From Alteromonas sp047556435 (GTDB lineage Bacteria > Pseudomonadota > Gammaproteobacteria > Enterobacterales > Alteromonadaceae): DNA of 64,000 nt. Numbering within the stretch: position 1 is the first letter of the stretch; the number at the start of each line of letters is the position of its first letter. The translations under genes were made by a program, and so were the position numbers. The stretch spans positions 1,426,001-1,490,000 of the forward strand of contig NZ_CP180210.1 of assembly GCF_047556435.1 (NCBI RefSeq). The letters run 5' to 3'. The notes beneath the pieces were generated by a model. It did not search any database, had not been told where the DNA came from, and saw only the letters and a program-made list of their open reading frames with translations. Positions 62,079 through 64,000 of the stretch are shown piece by piece.

Positions 62079-63479
62079 ATGTTTGAAAATTTATCTGAAC
62101 GCCTCGGCCAGACGTTACGCAACGTCAGTGGGAAAGGGCGGTTAACAGAAGACAATATTAAAGACACCTTGCGTGAAGTGCGCATGGCGCTTTTGGAAGC
62201 CGACGTTGCGCTTCCTGTAGTGAAATCGTTTGTTGCACAGGTTAAAGAACGGGCCGTGGGCACGGAAGTGACCAAGAGCCTGAAACCTGGTCAGGTGTTT
62301 ATCAAAATTGTGCAGTCTGAGCTTGAGTCCGTGATGGGCGAAGCGAATGAAAAGCTGGACCTGTCAACGCAACCACCGGCTGTTATTCTTATGGCGGGTC
62401 TGCAGGGTGCGGGTAAAACCACCAGTGTGGGTAAGCTGGCTAAGTACCTGACCGAACGGGAAAAGAAAAAGGTTATGGTTGTGAGTGCGGATGTTTATCG
62501 TCCGGCGGCTATTAAGCAACTTGAAACCTTGGCTACCGAGGTTAACGTCGGTTTCCATCCTTCCACAGAGTTTCAGAAGCCGGTCGATATAGTTAACGGC
62601 GCTATAGATGCAGCGAAGAAGCAATTCTACGATGTGTTACTGGTGGACACCGCCGGCCGCTTGCATGTCGATAATGACATGATGCAAGAAATTCAGGCAT
62701 TGCATGGTGCGGTTAAGCCAATTGAAACGCTGTTTGTAGTTGATGCTATGACTGGTCAGGATGCCGCAAACACAGCGAAAGCCTTTAATGACGCTCTGCC
62801 TCTGACAGGTGTGATCCTGACGAAAGCCGACGGCGACGCCCGTGGCGGTGCGGCACTTTCCGTTCGCCATATTACCGGTAAGCCTATCAAGTTTATCGGT
62901 ATGGGCGAAAAAGTCGACGCCCTTGAACCCTTTCACCCGGAGAGAATTGCATCACGCATTCTGGGTATGGGGGATGTACTTAGTCTGATTGAGGAAGTCG
63001 AGCGCAAAGTAGATAAAAACAAAGCCCAGCAACTGGCGAAAAAGGTTCAGAAAGGCAAAGGGTTTGATCTGCAGGACTTCAAAGACCAGCTAGAGCAAAT
63101 GAAAAACATGGGCGGCATGATGGGCATGCTGGACAAGCTGCCTGGTATGGGCGGCATGACTGATAAAATTAAAGATCAGGCTAACGATAAACAGTTTGTG
63201 CAAATGGAAGCGATCATCAATTCTATGACGCCAGGCGAGCGTGCACGGCCAGACATTATCAAAGGGTCGAGAAAGCGTCGCATTGCGGCCGGATCCGGTA
63301 CGCAAATTCAGGACGTAAATCGACTCCTCAAGCAATTTACGCAAATGCAGAAAATGATGAAGAAGATGTCTGGTGGTGGCATGAAGAAGATGATGCGCCA
63401 GATGAAAGGGATGATGCCACCGGGTGGTGGCGGTCCGGGTGGCCCGGGCGGTATGGGGGGCATGTTCCCTCCGCGCTGA
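62079..63479 (+). CDS. ffh: Signal recognition particle protein
   Basis: A 466-residue GTPase. N-domain helices (about 1-85), then the G domain with GLQGAGKTT (107-115), DTAGR near 190 and TKADGDARGG near 248. The methionine-rich M domain (about 330-466) binds 4.5S RNA and signal sequences. It ends in a Gly/Met/Pro-rich tail. It targets membrane proteins co-translationally with FtsY. The rpsP-rimM-trmD-rplS genes that often follow are not next; a terminator follows instead. Confidence 0.97.
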   Translation: MFENLSERLGQTLRNVSGKGRLTEDNIKDTLREVRMALLEADVALPVVKSFVAQVKERAVGTEVTKSLKPGQVFIKIVQSELESVMGEANEKLDLSTQPPAVILMAGLQGAGKTTSVGKLAKYLTEREKKKVMVVSADVYRPAAIKQLETLATEVNVGFHPSTEFQKPVDIVNGAIDAAKKQFYDVLLVDTAGRLHVDNDMMQEIQALHGAVKPIETLFVVDAMTGQDAANTAKAFNDALPLTGVILTKADGDARGGAALSVRHITGKPIKFIGMGEKVDALEPFHPERIASRILGMGDVLSLIEEVERKVDKNKAQQLAKKVQKGKGFDLQDFKDQLEQMKNMGGMMGMLDKLPGMGGMTDKIKDQANDKQFVQMEAIINSMTPGERARPDIIKGSRKRRIAAGSGTQIQDVNRLLKQFTQMQKMMKKMSGGGMKKMMRQMKGMMPPGGGGPGGPGGMGGMFPPR

Positions 63480-63506
63480 TCCTGAAATCGCGGTTTACGC
63501 CAGAGA

Positions 63507-63536
63507 AAAGGTCGCTATCAAGGCGGCCTTTTTTCA
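63507..63536 (+). terminator. Terminator of ffh
   Basis: AAGGTCGC and GCGGCCTT pair over a seven-base loop with one G-T pair, followed by a T run, about 28 bases past the stop. Confidence 0.85.
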
Positions 63537-63836
63537 TTCTGGCGTCAGGCAACCTGATAAAGGCTACTCCCTTTCTCTGCGATATTGCCTTGTAATTGGT
63601 TATTTAAGGACTCTCTGAGTAATGACGCACTTACTCGAACTTCATGCGAAGCCGTTGTCAGAGCAAAAATTGCGCGTTGCTGGCGTCTCATCACTTCGGT
63701 TTGAATGACAGTACAGAAACCAGATATCTCATCAGCGCGGTTCTGTGCTGGCAGGCAAAGTTGCTATCCGCTTTGCTTTCGCTATAGTAAATAAACAGGC
63801 AGCCCGTTTCCCATTTTGAAAGGAAAGTCGGTTAAA
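63537..63836. other. Intergenic region after ffh
   Basis: About 300 bases. A 28-codon frame (MTHLLELHAKPLSEQ...) at about 63621 has no clear ribosome site and is not called. The promoter for the next gene must be here. Confidence 0.35.
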
Positions 63837-64000
63837 ATGAAGTGTAGTATTTTTTCGTTTTTCTTTTTCAGTCTGACCTCCTTGTCGTCACTGGCACAGA
63901 CTGATGAGCGCTTTACTATTCACTGGGCTATTAATCCTTCGCCACCCTTTCATGTTGTTGATGGGCCACTCAAAGGCCAGGGAATATGTGATGTGTTGAT
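63837..64000 (+). CDS. Periplasmic solute-binding-like protein, cut by right edge
   Basis: 54 residues are visible, with AGGAAAG upstream of the ATG. A signal peptide (MKCSIFSFFFFSLTSLSSLA) is followed by DERFTIHWAINPSPPFHVVDGP, typical of the first strand of family 3 solute-binding folds. The gene continues past the window. It looks like a second orphan of the same type as the gene at 20178, but similarity cannot be judged from this short part. Confidence 0.6.
   Translation, partial: MKCSIFSFFFFSLTSLSSLAQTDERFTIHWAINPSPPFHVVDGPLKGQGICDVL

Noticed and set aside
1..64000. CRISPR arrays, prophage, transposase or integron
   Set aside because: No evenly spaced direct repeats, no phage structural or integrase genes and no transposase motifs were found on either strand.

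Overview
The window reads as a chromosomal stretch of a marine, flagellated gammaproteobacterium close to Alteromonas (Alteromonadaceae). This rests on gene content and order: a polar-flagellum MotY, an rsxABCDGE-nth operon with a very long RsxC, fadIJ, a DUF3379 anti-sigma pair, a moxR-bat operon, and ypjD-corE beside ffh. It is almost entirely core genome. I see no phage, transposase, CRISPR array or resistance island. The species call is inference, not a database match.

Layout. 1-5.1 kb: a membrane-anchored protein cut by the left edge, bfd with a Fur box, a 2-Cys peroxiredoxin, RNase T, motY behind a sigma-28-type promoter, and gloA-glpQ. 5.2-11.8 kb: rsxABCDGE-nth on the minus strand (electron transport to SoxR or a related reductant, plus endonuclease III). 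12.1-12.3 kb: twin identical tRNA-Asn genes. 12.3-13.6 kb: a long AT-rich non-coding stretch with a DnaA-box inverted repeat, a GATC cluster and a three-repeat Pho box. 13.6-21.4 kb: a MATE exporter overlapping uvrB, a LysR regulator, divergent queC and queE (queuosine), an NTF2-like protein overlapping an orphan periplasmic binding protein, and a small membrane protein. 21.7-29.4 kb: asnB, an M28 lipoprotein peptidase, DUF3025, a Yip1-like membrane protein and an SLC13 transporter. 29.4-33.1 kb: the sulfate-activation operon cysD-cysC-cysQ-cysN, probably running on into the SLC13 gene.

33.3-45.7 kb: putP, an ECF sigma/DUF3379 anti-sigma pair, a DUF885 lipoprotein, and the six-gene operon moxR-DUF58-DUF4381-batA-batB-batD. 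46.3-49.8 kb: fadI-fadJ beta-oxidation with a FadR-like site. 50-58.3 kb: two small proteins, a 1,536-residue propeller-PAS-GGDEF-EAL signalling protein, and an M16 protease. 58.4-64 kb: sixA, a small charged protein, corE, ypjD, ffh, and the start of a second periplasmic binding-type protein cut by the right edge.

Themes: sulfur and redox homeostasis (cys operon, peroxiredoxin, rsx, bfd), envelope quality control (bat operon, ECF pair, proteases) and fatty-acid degradation. I found no convincing wholly new multigene system. The least explained features are the 1.25-kb intergenic region at 12.3-13.6 kb, the paired inverted-repeat elements sharing AAGATGCGAA, the RsxC tail repeats, two small unannotatable proteins, and the two orphan binding proteins.
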